A stretch of DNA of 64,000 nucleotides from Achatina immaculata (GCA_009760885.1 CM019721.1:20267639-20331638), one strand, 5' to 3'. Positions 1 through 11,742 are shown, numbered from the stretch's first letter. Notes: generated by a model not told the origin, from the sequence alone. Program-made: numbers and translations.

Positions 1-130
1 ATTTACCGTGAAAAGAATGGGCGGTGATCAGTGAGGATGAAGAATATTGATTGTAATAAATGGAACAAACCACTCCTAACCTTGACAAGAGCTTGTTCAC
101 CATATAAGGAAGGAGTGGGCTACACTACAC

Positions 131-424
131 TACACTCAGACCAACTGCCAGACATACAACACTACACTCACACTCAGACCAACTGCCAGACATACAACAC
201 TATACTCACACTCAGACCAACTGCCAGACATACAACACTATACTCACACTCAGACCAACTGCCAGACATACAACACTATACTCACACTCAGACCAACTGC
301 CAGACATACAACACTATACTCACACTCAGACCAACTGCCAGACATACAACACTATACTCACACTCAGACCAACTGCCAGACATACAACACTATACTCACA
401 CTCAGACCAACTGCCAGACATACA
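131..424. repeat. Minisatellite, 38-bp unit, about 8 copies
   Basis: The seed CCAACTGCCAGACATACAAC recurs at 141, 179, 217, 255 and onward every 38 bp with almost no divergence. Since 38 is not a multiple of three, a frame running through the array cycles through all three phases and still has no stop, giving a spurious 136-aa frame. No gene is supported. Confidence 0.97.
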
Positions 425-1343
425 GCATGAATGGACATTAACGCCAGCTTACATCCTCACAAGAAGCCTTTCCATAGATCCGTAAGAAAATACCACAAGT
501 ATCGGACCTTATAAGTCCTACAATGCTTCAAAAGAACTATTGTCACATTCTTCAGTTACAAGTAAACATACTTGGATCCATGGAAGGAAAACTCAACTCA
601 CATTCCATCACAAATTGCTACACCATTTCCTAGAACACTTTTTAACCCTTAATGTTATCAAATCTCTCAACTATCTATAAAAAAATATCACTTAATATAA
701 TCACATAACTCAGTCATTAATCACTATGATTCTCAAACTTCTATCTTCTATTATAGTCCTATAATTCTAATCTTCGTCTAAACAATAATCAATAATAATC
801 CTACGGAAATGTTCAGCGCTCAAATATCCTCGACAATTTCTACTTTCCGATTTTCGTGAACATTCATCCATGAGAAAGTCTAAACTTTGAAAATTGCCTG
901 TTTAGGACCTTGGACTAGTCTCTGAAAAAACAACCTAATTTTAGCTAGCCATAAAAACAAATCTAGGGAAAGTTCAATCAAAATCTCGGGATTTCAACGT
1001 CCAAAAAATGACCTTCAGTGAAAAACTAACTGGAGATTCCAAATTTAACTTTTAATAAAAACATGCCAGGATAAAATTGGCTACTCCCCGAGATTGTCCA
1101 AGATCTTAACTGAACTTGATTTAAAAAACACATGTCACCGTAAAGTTCATCAAACGTGATCATAAATCTCGGGATTTTCAAAGTGTCAAGAATGACCTTC
1201 CTTTACACCAACAATCTACGTCATAATTAAACAGGGATTTAATCAGTTAGTCAAAATACCAAATTTACCATGAATTATATTCCTTAGCTGGAATAAAGAA
1301 CAGAATTAAAATAATTATGTTACATGCTCCCAACAACGTTAAC
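425..1343. other. No gene recognised; AT-rich sequence
   Basis: I see no open frame of note, RNA gene or mobile element. A diverged two-copy direct repeat is visible around 970-1020 and 1140-1200, sharing AATCTCGGGATTT and AATGACCTTC. Confidence 0.6.
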
Positions 1344-1737
1344 AATGAAATGTTCACCAGCAACTCATACAGTGAAATGTTCACCAGCAACTCATACAGT
1401 GAAATGTTCACCAGCAACTCATACAGTGAAATGTTCACCAGCAACTCATACAGCGAAATGTTCACCAGCAACTCATACAGCGAAATGTTCACCAGCAACT
1501 CATACAGTGAAATGTTCACCAGCAACTCATGCAGTGAAATGTTCACCAGCAACTCATATAGTGAAATGTTCACCAGCAACTCATACAGCGAAATGTTCAC
1601 CAGCAACTCATACAGTGAAATGTTCACCAGCAACTCATACAGTGAAATGCTCACCAGCAACTCATATAGTGGAATGTTCGCCATCAGCATACACACTGAA
1701 ATGTTCGCCAGCAACGTCCAGTTCAACATGTTCGCCT
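1344..1737. repeat. Minisatellite, 27-bp unit, about 14 copies
   Basis: The seed TGTTCACCAGCAACTCATAC recurs every 27 bp, with degenerate copies at the right edge. The unit is nine codons long and has no stop in two forward frames or one reverse frame, so it makes three overlapping spurious ORFs of 140-180 aa. Periodic peptides such as KCSPATHTV simply follow the DNA repeat. Confidence 0.97.
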
Positions 1738-2018
1738 AAGCTGTGGGGCATATTTAGAGAAGGAAAGAAAAACTTCTACACAGAGTCGTGTGAACTATGG
1801 AAAACTCATCATAGCCCACTCCCCCATCCGACTCTTTGTCTTTGTTCCAAAATTTCCGTCACGTGATCGACTAAGTCCGCAAAGTTACTGGACGACAACC
1901 AAAATAATGAACTCCAGTAATTCTGGTTTCCTGCTGCTTCAGTGGCGTAGTGGCTGATGCTCTTGTATTTCACGTGAAGGTTAGGGTTCACGTTTGGCTG
2001 GAGACACCCCAGCCACGA
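1738..2018. other. No gene recognised
   Basis: Short single-copy spacer between two arrays. Nothing in it resembles a known gene or element. Confidence 0.5.
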
Positions 2019-3600
2019 GCTGTAGAAAAAAATAGTTAGCTGTAGAGGAAGATATCCAGTTATAGAAGATGATAGTCAGTTGTAGAACAATATATCCAAC
2101 CGTAAAAGACTATAGTTAGCTGTAGAAGAATATACCCAGCTGTAGAAGAAGATATTCAGTTGTAGAAGATAGTTAGCTGTAGAAGAAGAGAGTTAGCTGT
2201 AGAAGAAAATAGTCAGCTTTAGAAGAATATATCCAGCTGTAGAAGAAGATATTCAGCTGTAGAAGAAGATACTCAGCTGAGAAAAAGATAGCTGTAGAAG
2301 ATATCCAGCTGTAGAAGAAGATAGTTAGCTGTAGAAGATATCCAGCTGTAGAAGAAGATAGTTAGCTGTAGAAGATATTCAGCTGAAAAAAGAAGATAGT
2401 TAGCTGTACAAGAAGACAGTCAGCTGTAGAAGATGATACCCATCTGTAGAAGAAGATACCCAGCTGTAGAAAAAGATAGACAGCTGTAGAAGAAGATAGT
2501 CAGCCTTAGAAGAATATAGTCAGGTAGAGAAGAAGATGCCCAGCTGTAGAAGAAGATATTCAGCTGTAGAAGAAGATAGTCAGTTGTAGAAGATGATATC
2601 CATCTGTATAAGAAGATACCCAACTGTACAAAACGATAGTTAGCTGTAGAAGATTTCCAGCTGTAGAAGAAGATAATTAGCTGTAGAAGACGACAGTCAG
2701 CTGTAGAAGAAGATACTCAGCTGTAGGAGAAGATAGTCAGCTATAGAAGAAGATAGTCAGTTGTAGAAGATGATACTCATCTGTATAAGAAGATACCCAA
2801 CTGTAGAAAAAGATAGTTAGCTATAGAAGATATCTAGCTGTAGAATAAGATAGTCAGATGTAGAAGAAGGTAGTCAGTTGTAGAAGATGATACCCATCTG
2901 TAGAAGAAGATAGCTGTAGAAGATGATAGTCAGCTGTAGAAGAATACAGTCAGTTGTAGAAGATGATACCCACCTGTAAAAGAAGATAGTTGTAGAAGAT
3001 GATACCTATCTGTAGAAAAAGATACCCAGCTGTAGAAAAAGATAGACAGCTGTAGAAGAAGATAGTCAGCCTTAGAAGAATATAGTCAGGTAGAGAAGAA
3101 GATGCCCAGCTGTAGAAGAAGATATTCTGCTGTAGAAGAAGATAGTCAGTTGTAGAAGATGATATCCATCTGTAGAAGAAGATACCCAGCTGTACAAAAC
3201 GATAGTTAGCTGTAGAAGATTTCCAGCTGTAGAAGAAGATAATTAGCTGTAGAAGACGACAGTCAGCTGTAGAAGAAGATACTCAGCTGTAGGAGAAGAT
3301 AGTCAGCTATAGAAGAAGATAGTCAGTTGTAGAAGATGATACTCATCTGTATAAGAAGATACCCAACTGTAGAAAAAGATAGTTAGCTATAGAAGATATC
3401 TAGCTGTAGAAGAAGATAGTCAGCTGTAGAATAAGATAGTCAGATGTAGAAGAAGGTAGTCAGTTGTAGAAGATGATACCCATCTGTAGAAGAAGATAGC
3501 TGTAGAAGATGATAGTCAGCTGTAGAAGAATACAGTCAGTTGTAGAAGATGATACCCACCTGTAAAAGAAGATACCTAGCTGTAGAAGAATATACCTAGC
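2019..3600. repeat. Degenerate 20-bp array rich in CAGCTG
   Basis: The unit is close to GATAGTCAGCTGTAGAAGAA, with insertions and losses of a few bases. About 75 diverged copies are present. The palindromic hexamer CAGCTG (a canonical E-box core) recurs throughout. A block starting near 2440 is duplicated at an offset of 566 bp (see findings), so the array has a higher-order level. Confidence 0.95.
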
Positions 3601-3840
3601 TGTAGAAGAAGAACCCAGTTGGAGAAGTAGATAGTTGGAGAAGAAGATAGTCAGTTGGAGAAGTAGATAGCTGGAGAAGAAGATAGTCAGTCGGAGAAGT
3701 AGATAGTTGGAGAAGATAGTTGGAGAACTCAATAGTTGGAGAAGTAGATAGTTGGAGAAGTCAATAGTTGAAGAAGTAGATAGTTGGAGAAGTAGATAGT
3801 TGGAGAAGTAGATAGTTGGAGAAGAAGATAGTCAGTTGGT
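3601..3840. repeat. Derived sub-array, GATAGTTGGAGAAGTA units
   Basis: The preceding 20-bp array grades into a shorter, more uniform unit in which TAGTTGGAGAAG replaces TCAGCTGTAGAAG. The boundary is gradual, suggesting local re-amplification of a mutated unit. Confidence 0.9.
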
Positions 3841-4846
3841 GAAGAAAGCACGTGACACAGACTTCATCACCCTGTAGCTTGCCTTGAGGTCAAGGAGAAC
3901 AAGAACACTAACTCCAGATGTCTAAGTGCTTGTACGCCATGACATCTTTTTCTTTTTGCATATTCCCTCCCTTGTATCGTTAACGATCGATACTACATCC
4001 CATTCTCTTCAATTCTCTCCTCACCGTCCCTCTCTCCTCTCTCTCTGATATACAGCAGCTATAACAAACGTCTTCTAGACAAGCTGTACAACATTCACTT
4101 TTATTTGTGTAGCTACCAGACTCTGTAGCTAAACTGGCACTGTTCTGTTGGCTAAGTAGCTACCACGTGACCGGACTGAAGTTTTAAACTGGAATGATTG
4201 TGGCCCCTTTCACGTCACATGACATGTTAGCTGCAAACAAGTCAGGAAAACAGCCCTTTTCTGTGTAAGCTGTATACGCCGGGGCAACATAAAAAACATT
4301 CTCTTGCTCTTAATTTGCGAACATTTTTATCAGTTTGTGAACTTCATGTGTAACCTGGAGGTTTGCCAATCCAAGATGGCGCAACTTCCTGTTGAGCCAA
4401 GTGTAATTGCTAGTCGTCAGATAAATTTATTGATAAAAAGTGCCGAAATATCAGCATGGAAAAAATCTCTTAAGCAAGGTGTACATTTCTATATGATTGA
4501 TTTTTTATTAAAAAGCTGCTAACATTTTCCCATTGTTCAAGTTTTTTACGTTACTGAAAGAACTACATTGAAAGTCGGCAAATAAGGCATTGCAAGAGAT
4601 TGTTAACAGAAACAGTAGCACAAAATTATTAAAGCCCATATTTGACAGGTGTTTAGGAAGAGAGTTAGTGCCCTTTCCATTGTGGACATTTGCACAGAAT
4701 ATGCAGACCATCCATGGCTGGGGTTTCCAAGACAACGACTTGGCCATAAGCGTCTGCTTGCTGCTCAGTGACACGTGACTCGGAATATACCAATATTCAG
4801 TATTCACACAGTAAGAAAAAATACTTGGAATAGTCACTCAACCATA
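3841..4846. other. Low-copy stretch with a possible decayed coding remnant
   Basis: No family is recognised. Around 4304-4780 the + strand reads as protein-like sequence in more than one frame: 4361-4519 encodes KMAQLPVEPSVIASRQINLL and onward, and 4512-4778 encodes LLKPIFDRCLGRELVPFPLW, interrupted by a stop near 4570. The even composition differs from the repeat-derived frames, so it may be a dead exon or transposase piece. I cannot assign it. Confidence 0.3.
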
Positions 4847-5170
4847 ACGCCATCCTGCAGACGTCTATCACATCAAATTTTAGTCAACCACTCGACTATC
4901 ACATCAACTTTAAGGCAACCACACGACTGTCACATCAACTTTCAGGCAACCACACGACTATCACATCAACTTTAAGGCAACCACACGACTATCACATTAA
5001 GTTTCAGACAGCCACATAAGAATTACATCAATTTTCAGAGAGTCACATGGCTATCATATCGAGTTTCAGACAGTCATTAGACTATCACATCAGGTTTTAG
5101 ACAGTCGCACGGCTGTAACATCAAGTTTCAAACAGATTAACGATCATCACGTCAAGTTTCAAACAGCTGT
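4847..5170. repeat. Degenerate 31-bp array, about 10 copies
   Basis: The seed ACCACACGACTATCACATCA recurs about every 31 bp. Copies are well conserved at the left and decay steadily towards the right. Confidence 0.9.
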
Positions 5171-5934
5171 AAGAAATTATGTTATCTCTAGAAACACGAA
5201 AAAAAAAATCAAACCACTTTTGAGATACTCTAAGAAATCTACCACATCGCCTTGTATCATCAATAAAAGATTCACATTTTAAAGCACAATCACAACTCCA
5301 CTATAAACAGCCTTCAAAGCACAACATCATCATTCACACAATCATTACAATGAACGCCATGCAACTATTTCCTAACAACAAAATATATAATTAGAAATGA
5401 CAAATTTCCACACAGAACTTCGTAACACGAAGGACCAGCAGAACATGAAGAACCATCACAGTCAGAAAGTTCTCTCTCATAATCTTGATGTTACTAGAAA
5501 AAAAATGTCTCCTGACTCACAGCCAAATAGGCTTCGTTCCTAGAATGAAGAGAAATGTCTGCTTGAATTATAAGAAACTAAATCAACTTTGATCTGTTCG
5601 CCGATTGTAGACAAAGACTCCGATTTTTTGGGGTCCCTTTTTCTGATTAAAATAGGAATATTTCACGTGAAGTCCCGTATGCACTTGACAAGGCTCGTTC
5701 GCTGCACAACAGAGTGAGGGCACAACAGAGAACAGAGTGATCAGTTTTGTAAAATTGAGTATTGATTTAAAGAAGAGAGGATGTAATGACGTTACCCGCG
5801 GGTTCAGGACAAGGCAAAGCGGTTATAGTAGTGTAGGTTATTTAGCGAAGATAGATGAGTTATGACGTTATGAGTTATTTAGTAACAGAAAAGATTCACG
5901 AAAACATGAGAATTCTGATTTGTTTAAACACAAA
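5171..5934. other. No gene recognised
   Basis: AT-rich, with no repeat array, transposon domain or convincing reading frame. Confidence 0.5.
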
Positions 5935-6335
5935 GTATTTCATCCATCAACATTTGTCTTAGTGTGGTCTACAAGGAGAAGAACATTTCATCTACCAAAT
6001 ATGATATTTTAGTGAAGTCTACAAAGATAAAGAACTTTCACCCAACAAAATGCGATATCGTAGTGAAGTTTGCAAAGAGAAAACATTTCACTTAACAAAA
6101 TGTGATATCTTAATGAAGTCTACAAAGAGAAGAACCTTCAATCTAACAAAATCTGATATCTAGGTGAAGTCTGCAAAGAGAAAGAACATTTTACCAACCA
6201 AATTGTGATACCTTAGTGAAGTCTACAAAGATAAAGAACCTTTTATCGAACAAAATGTGATATCCTGGTGAAATCTACAAAGAGAAAGAACATTTCACCT
6301 AACAAAATGTGATATTTTGGTGAAGTCTATGAAAA
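5935..6335. repeat. Degenerate 50-bp array, about 8 copies
   Basis: AACAAAATG plus GATATC and GTGAAGTCTACAAAGA recur at intervals near 50 bp (for example 6044, 6094, 6145). Copies differ by substitutions and small indels, indicating an older array. Confidence 0.9.
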
Positions 6336-6846
6336 AAAAACACACACGCACACAATTTTGGACAGTAAAAACAGCCTGTTGAAGGACATATGAGGCCAGG
6401 ACAAAAAAAAAAAAATCACATTTTCAGGGAAATATCATTGTTTTGACAGCCGATTATCATGAATGATTAGTCCCTTAATGACAATTTGGCCAACGTTGTG
6501 CGCCCCACTGCCGCCCCGTGATCAATGTCAGGATTCTACTTCGGTCCTTAGTTCCGAGTAAATCATCGGGGATAGCAAGGGCGGATAATTTGCCCTTATT
6601 CTAAGCTCGGCAGCGAGTTCCGGCTTTCTTCTGTCAGTTAGGATGATTGTGATAACGGTAAGCAGTGACTAGAGATGATGACTGACGTGGTTCTTGTCAC
6701 TGGCAGCTGCAGGGCATAGGAAGAAGGGAAGAAATGTCTTTTGGGTGGGGGGGGGGTAGAGGAGAGAGAGAAGAATGAGTGAACTCGGGCGATTTGAAAT
6801 ACTGAAGAACCGAACGTCTGACCTCCCCGTCTTCTCTCAGTTCTTC
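6336..6846. other. No gene recognised
   Basis: Contains short A-runs and a G-run near 6748. Otherwise low-copy sequence without a recognisable feature. Confidence 0.5.
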
Positions 6847-7421
6847 CATTCACATCCAGTTATTCAGACCTGTATTCTCTAGTTTTACATTCACATCCAG
6901 TTATTCAGACCTGTATTCTCTAGTTTTACATTCACATCCAGTTATTCAGACCTGTATTCTCTAGTTTTACATTCACACCCAGTTATTCAGACCTGTATTC
7001 TCTAGTTTTACATTCACATCCAGTTATTCAGACCTGTATTCTCTAGTTTTACATTCACACCCAGTTATTCAGACCTGTATTCTCTAGTTTTACATTCACA
7101 TCCAGTTATTCAGACCTGTATTCTCTAGTTTTACATTCACACCCAGTTATTCAGACCTGTATTCTCTAGTTTTACATTCACATCCAGTTATTCAGACCTG
7201 TATTCTCTAGTTTTACATTCACACCTAGTTATTCAGACCTGTATTCTCTAGTTTTACATTCACATCCAGTTATTCAGACCTGTATTCTCTAGTTTTACAT
7301 TCACACCCAGTTATTCAGACCTGTATTCTCTAGTTTTACATTCACACCCAGTTATTCAGACCTGTATTCTCTAGTTTTACATTCACATCCAGTTATTCAG
7401 ACCTGTATTCTCTAGTTTTAC
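6847..7421. repeat. Minisatellite, 41-bp unit, 14 copies, two alternating variants
   Basis: Units start at 6847 and every 41 bp to 7380. They share CAGTTATTCAGACCTGTATT and differ mainly at one site, CACATCC versus CACACCC/T. The variant order is A A A B A B A B A B A B B A, so much of the array behaves as an 82-bp dimer. Confidence 0.98.
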
Positions 7422-7689
7422 AAACACATAGAAGCACAACTGGTTAAAAGTTGGCAACTGTTACATATAACTTTTTATATTCTTATATAACAAATGATTA
7501 AAGTTTTCTCGTGGAGCCAGAGAAGAAGTGCCAGGTGGCTGTAGCTCCAGCAAGAAGGGGACCATGTTGCTCACCTTATTACTCATCAGGCTATTGTGTC
7601 ATTGCAAGCTTGGGTGGAAGCAGGGAGACGGAGAGGTGGCTGGCAGTTTTGACCCAAGTGCTGTGTGCTCTAATCGTCATTTTAATCTA
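7422..7689. other. Short spacer, no gene assigned
   Basis: A + strand frame at 7511-7771 has varied composition but runs on into the next repeat array. I do not recognise it, and there is no start, splice or homology evidence to support a gene. Confidence 0.35.
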
Positions 7690-7985
7690 TACAAAAAAGA
7701 AGATCCTAATATCGATCTGTCCCTTAAGTTCAGGCAGGGGTAACGTAAGAGATTCTAATATAGATCTGTAACTTAAGTTCAGGCAGGGGTAACGTAAGAG
7801 ATTCTAATATAGATCTGTAACTTAAGTTCAGGCAGGGGTAACGTAAGAGATTCTAATATAGATCTGTCCCTTAAGTTCAGGCAGGGGTAACGTAAGAGAT
7901 TCTAATATAGATCTGTAACTTAAGTTCAGGCAGGGGTAACGTAAGAGATTCTAATATAGATCTGTAACTTAAGTTCAGGCAGGAA
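7690..7985. repeat. Minisatellite, 49-bp unit, about 6 copies
   Basis: The seed TTAAGTTCAGGCAGGGGTAA recurs every 49 bp (units begin at 7741, 7790, 7839 and so on). Copies are nearly identical apart from CTGTAACTT versus CTGTCCCTT. Confidence 0.97.
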
Positions 7986-8084
7986 TAGTTTTAGATCTGA
8001 GGTCAGAAATTCATAGCAAAGCCGATTTATGATTCAAATCAGACTAAGGTATTTATTTATATGTATGTTTTGTTACTTAACCAC

Positions 8085-8476
8085 CTACAAAATTTGACCA
8101 TCTACAACACCTGACCATCTAAAACACTCGACCATCTACAGCACTTGACTATCTACAGCACTTGACCATTTACAACACTTGACTATCTACATAACTTGAC
8201 CATCTACAACACCTGACCATCTACAACACCTGACCATCTACAACACTTGACTATCTACAACACTTGACCATCTACAACACTTGACTATCTACAACACTTG
8301 ACCATCTACAACACCTGACCATCTGCAACACCTGACCATCTACAACACTTGACTATCTACAACACTTGACCATCTGCAACACCTGACCATCTACAACACT
8401 TGACCATCTACAACATCTGACCATCTACAACACCTGACCATCTACAACACCTGACCATCTACAACACTTGGCCAGC
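8085..8476. repeat. Minisatellite, 17-bp unit, about 23 copies
   Basis: The unit CATCTACAACACTTGAC alternates with the CACCTGAC and TATCTAC variants. The left edge is more diverged than the middle. Confidence 0.97.
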
Positions 8477-9188
8477 TACAGACAGAACCTGACATAGCAA
8501 AGCTCTGAAGTCCAGTACTGAAGCATCACCAACTGATAAACATTACAGACCACACTGTAAGTCACGCCCTGGACTTGCAATTTCTTGTCTGTCATCCTTC
8601 CCCCTCACTGATGCCAGTGTTTTGAAATGAACGATAGCCTTATGTCCTAAAACGAACAGAGAACAGATAAGGAATCGGTTCAGTCTAGACTTGTAGGGCG
8701 TGGCCCACCAGTCACGTTGTTAGATGTTTGCTCTTTTGTTTCATCGCTAATGTTTTATCTGGTCACATCAGTGTATTCCTGGATGTTTTATATGATGAGT
8801 ATGCCACGGAACCACTAGCAGAACAGGTGACCTTTGAGGAAAGAAAGATTCCTTCATTTATTGGTCTTGTTGCTCGCGGTCATTCACACGCCATGTTTGA
8901 TTCTTGACCAGGACCGATGTCTGTGTGATGACCTATTCAGGCTGGTAGTAGCAAGCTACACTCTGCCTCCTACAGCAGCCTCACCCTTCCTGATCCACTT
9001 CTAATCGATGCCAGTTCCTGCGGGGATAATTTGGAGCTCCATTTCCTAAAACCTCTGGAGGTCTTAAATGTCATGAGAGGTGAGTGTACGGACCACTCCG
9101 CTACTCAACTCGTCCAGCTCCTGAAGTATAGCTTGCTGATTTTTTTCTGGTTCATTTCCATTCATTTAAAACTTTTCTTCGAGCACCG
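8477..9188. other. No gene recognised
   Basis: Low-copy sequence. An open frame from 9031 continues into the next array, but its non-repeat part has no recognisable domain. Confidence 0.5.
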
Positions 9189-9505
9189 AGCCAGCATCAG
9201 TGAATGTTCAGACAGCATCAGTGAATGTTCAGACAGCATCAGTGAATGTTCAGACAGCATCAGTGAATGTTCAGACAGCATCAGTGAATGTTTAAACAGC
9301 ATCAGCGAATGTTTAGACAGCATCAGTAATTGTTCAGACAGCATCAGTGAATGTTCAGACAGCATCAGTGAATGTTCAGACAGCATCAGTGAATGTTCAG
9401 ACAGCATCAGTGAATGTTCAGATAGCATCAGTGAATGTTTAGACAGCATCAGTGAATGTTTAGACAGCATCAGTAAATGTTTAAACAGCATCAGTGAATG
9501 TCTAC
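9189..9505. repeat. Minisatellite, 21-bp unit, 15 copies
   Basis: The unit AGCATCAGTGAATGTTCAGA plus one base repeats every 21 bp with few substitutions. Seven codons per unit give a periodic SISECSD peptide on + and a leucine-rich one on -. Both are artefacts of period and composition. Confidence 0.97.
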
Positions 9506-10029
9506 TCCCTCTGATCGTGTATAAGTGAAAACTGTACTTGTTATTGGTTCTGCTGTTGTTATTGTTATTGTTGTTATTGTTGTCTTTGCTCAGTTATTTC
9601 ACCGCGTTAACGTTACCCGGACCACACACCCACATGTTAACTATCAACACATGTTAACTATCCACACATGTTAACTATTACTTGGCGATTAAGTTACCTG
9701 TTATCTTCCTAATACTGGATAAGTGCATTAGTTAATTTGTGGATCCTGGACAAACATTTTCTTCATCACCTGCGGCCAGTCAGTCAGGTAGTTTTTCTTT
9801 CTTTCATAAAAACCTGAAACGTGGACCATCCTGACCGACTGTAGGTAAGATATAACGGCCAAGTAGATTATAGTTTCTGAAATTAGCCTAGCTTCTAGCC
9901 GTGGCACAAGTGAATGATGTATGCATAATTAGAATTTGATAATGGCGTAGAGTGCTAAAGCTTTCATCTTTCATCGTGCCAGAAGTCAGTAAAGATGGCT
10001 GGGACATGATGTCAGGAATAGATGACAAT
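9506..10029. other. Spacer with two short simple repeats
   Basis: TTG/TTA trinucleotide tract at about 9540-9585, and three copies of ACATGTTAACTATC at about 9632-9682. No gene is seen. Confidence 0.7.
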
Positions 10030-10130
10030 TGTGTTAGGAAGCAAAATGACAAGGCATCGAGGCTAGCAGGCAGAATAAATCTGACGTACAGTCAAATATG
10101 ACAAGGAATTGAGGCTAGCAGGCAGAACAA

Positions 10131-10390
10131 AAAGAGGATTAAAGAGAGAAAACTTAAATATTTTGGACACATTAAACGTCATGATAATTTAGAGAAGACC
10201 CTATTGGAAGGATACATAATGGGAAAAAGAAAGAGAGGAAGACCAAAACGAAGATGGCTGCAAGACATCATTGACGATCTGCAAATGGATGCAGCAGTGG
10301 CAGGCCATCTTGCTCACAACCGAGAGGCCTACAGGAGTGCTGTTTGGGAGGCAAAGTTCTGCAGTGGACATGCAAATGAATGAATGAATG
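10131..10390 (+). mobile_element. 5'-truncated LINE 3' end with 11-bp target-site duplication
   Basis: The insertion encodes only the C-terminal 83 codons of a non-LTR reverse transcriptase and ends in a TGAA-type tandem tail. It is flanked by AGGCAGAACAA at 10120-10130 and 10391-10401. Other copies of the same family lie at 52247-52571 (-), 61700-62165 (+) and 63557-64000 (+). The architecture (5' truncation, short-repeat tail, direct repeats) is that of target-primed reverse transcription. The clade looks RTE/BovB-like from its C-terminal GRPKRRW motif. Confidence 0.9.
10132..10383 (+). pseudogene. C-terminal fragment of LINE reverse transcriptase
   Basis: One frame is open for 83 codons and stops at the TGA that begins the tail. 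It contains LKYFGHIKRHDNLEKTLLEG, GKRKRGRPKRRW and a closing REAYRSAVWEAKF segment. This is the arrangement found at the extreme C terminus of RTE/BovB-like ORF2 proteins, downstream of the reverse transcriptase and thumb. The catalytic domain is absent, so this is an inactive insertion fragment, although its frame is undamaged, suggesting a fairly recent insertion. Confidence 0.85.
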
Positions 10391-10530
10391 AGGCAGAACA
10401 AGTCTGATATAGAGTCAAATATAACAAGGCATTGAGGCTAGCAGGCAGAACAAGTCTGAGGCACATTCATATATGACAAAACATCGAGGCTGTTAGATAG
10501 ACGAAGATTGAGGCACAATCAAACTTTTAA

Positions 10531-10914
10531 TACGTGCATGAGAATTTTCTTTCAAATGCTATATTGACTTAGAAGAAATGACGAAACGTCTCTGAGAACG
10601 ACTTAGTGTGGGGACGCTACATCGCTCGTGAAAAGCAAGGAGATTCAGATTTTATGACTGGAGATGCACAAGAAAATGAACTGAAATTTTGTAAAACTTT
10701 CAGTTTTATTCTGAGCGTTATGTTAGTAACATTTTGTTAGAGTGACCCATGAAAGTAAGTGTATAACAAAATTATGTTTGGTACCTTCCATAGAGAGTCA
10801 CAGTCTATGTCAGATGTCACAGTCTATGGCAGATGTCACAGTCCATGTCAGGTGTCATATTCTTTGTCAAAGTATTCTTATAAAAGGAAATATTATTATT
10901 AAATAATTTAGTCG
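10531..10914. other. Spacer with a short 19-bp repeat
   Basis: About three and a half copies of CACAGTCTATGTCAGATGT lie at 10797-10865. The rest is AT-rich with no gene recognised. Confidence 0.7.
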
Positions 10915-11742
10915 ATGTTGGAATTCGTTGTCATGTTGGTGAACATTGTTGTCAGTGATACCTGTTGTTGTCAGTGATGCTTATTGTTGTCAGTGATACC
11001 TATTGTTGTCAGTGGTACCTGTTGTTGTCAGTGATACCTGTTGTTGTCAGTGATGATTTTTGTTGTCAGTGATACCTATTGTTGTCAGTAGTACCTGTTG
11101 TTGTCAGCCATGCTTATTGTTGTCAGTGGTACCTGTTGTTGGTAGTGATGCCTATTGTTGTCAGTGGTACCTGTTGTTGTCAGTGATGCTTATTGTTGTC
11201 AGTGATACCCGTTGTTTTCAGTGATGCTTATTGTTGTCAGTGATACCTATTGTTGTCAGTGGTACCTGTTGTTGTCAGTGGTACCCGTTGTTTTCAGTGA
11301 TGCTTATTGTTGTCAGTGATACCTATTGTTGTCAGTGGTACCCGTTGTTGTCAGTGATGCTTATTGTTGTCAGTGGTACCTGTTGTTGTCAGTGATGCCT
11401 ATTGTCGACAGTGATGCTTGTTGTCAGTGATACCTGTTGTTGTCAGTGATACCTGTTGTTGTCAGTGATGCCTATTGTCTACAGTGATACCTGTTGTTGT
11501 CAGTGATACCTGTTGTTGTCAGTGATGCCTATTGTCGACAGTGATACCTGTTGTTGTCAGTGATGCCTATTGTCGACAGTGATACCTGTTGTTGTCAATG
11601 ATACCTATTGTCGACAGTGACACCTGTTGTTGTCAGTGATGCCTATTGTCGACAGTGATACCTGTTGTTGTCAGTGATACCTGTTGTTGTCAGTGATACC
11701 TGTTGTTGTCAGTGATACCTGTTGTCAGTGATGCTTGTGTAT
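10915..11742. repeat. Degenerate 19-bp array, about 43 copies
   Basis: The unit TTGTTGTCAGTGATACCTG has variants GATGCTTA, GGTACCTG and GATGCCTATTGTCGACA. The right half has its own two-unit periodicity carrying GTCGAC. The array ends directly at the 3' end of the RLE-type LINE copy at 11743. Confidence 0.95.

Larger units (their letters stand above)
10030..10530. repeat. 52-bp array interrupted by a LINE insertion
   Basis: The seed GAGGCTAGCAGGCAGAACAA recurs at 52-bp spacing (units start near 10048 and 10100) and resumes after 10401. The unit at 10100 is split by the retrotransposon fragment at 10131-10390. Removing that fragment restores the unit. Confidence 0.9.

Noticed and set aside
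4361..4375. A YY1-like CCAAGATGGCG promoter motif
   Set aside because: A single match without a downstream gene or other promoter elements is not enough.
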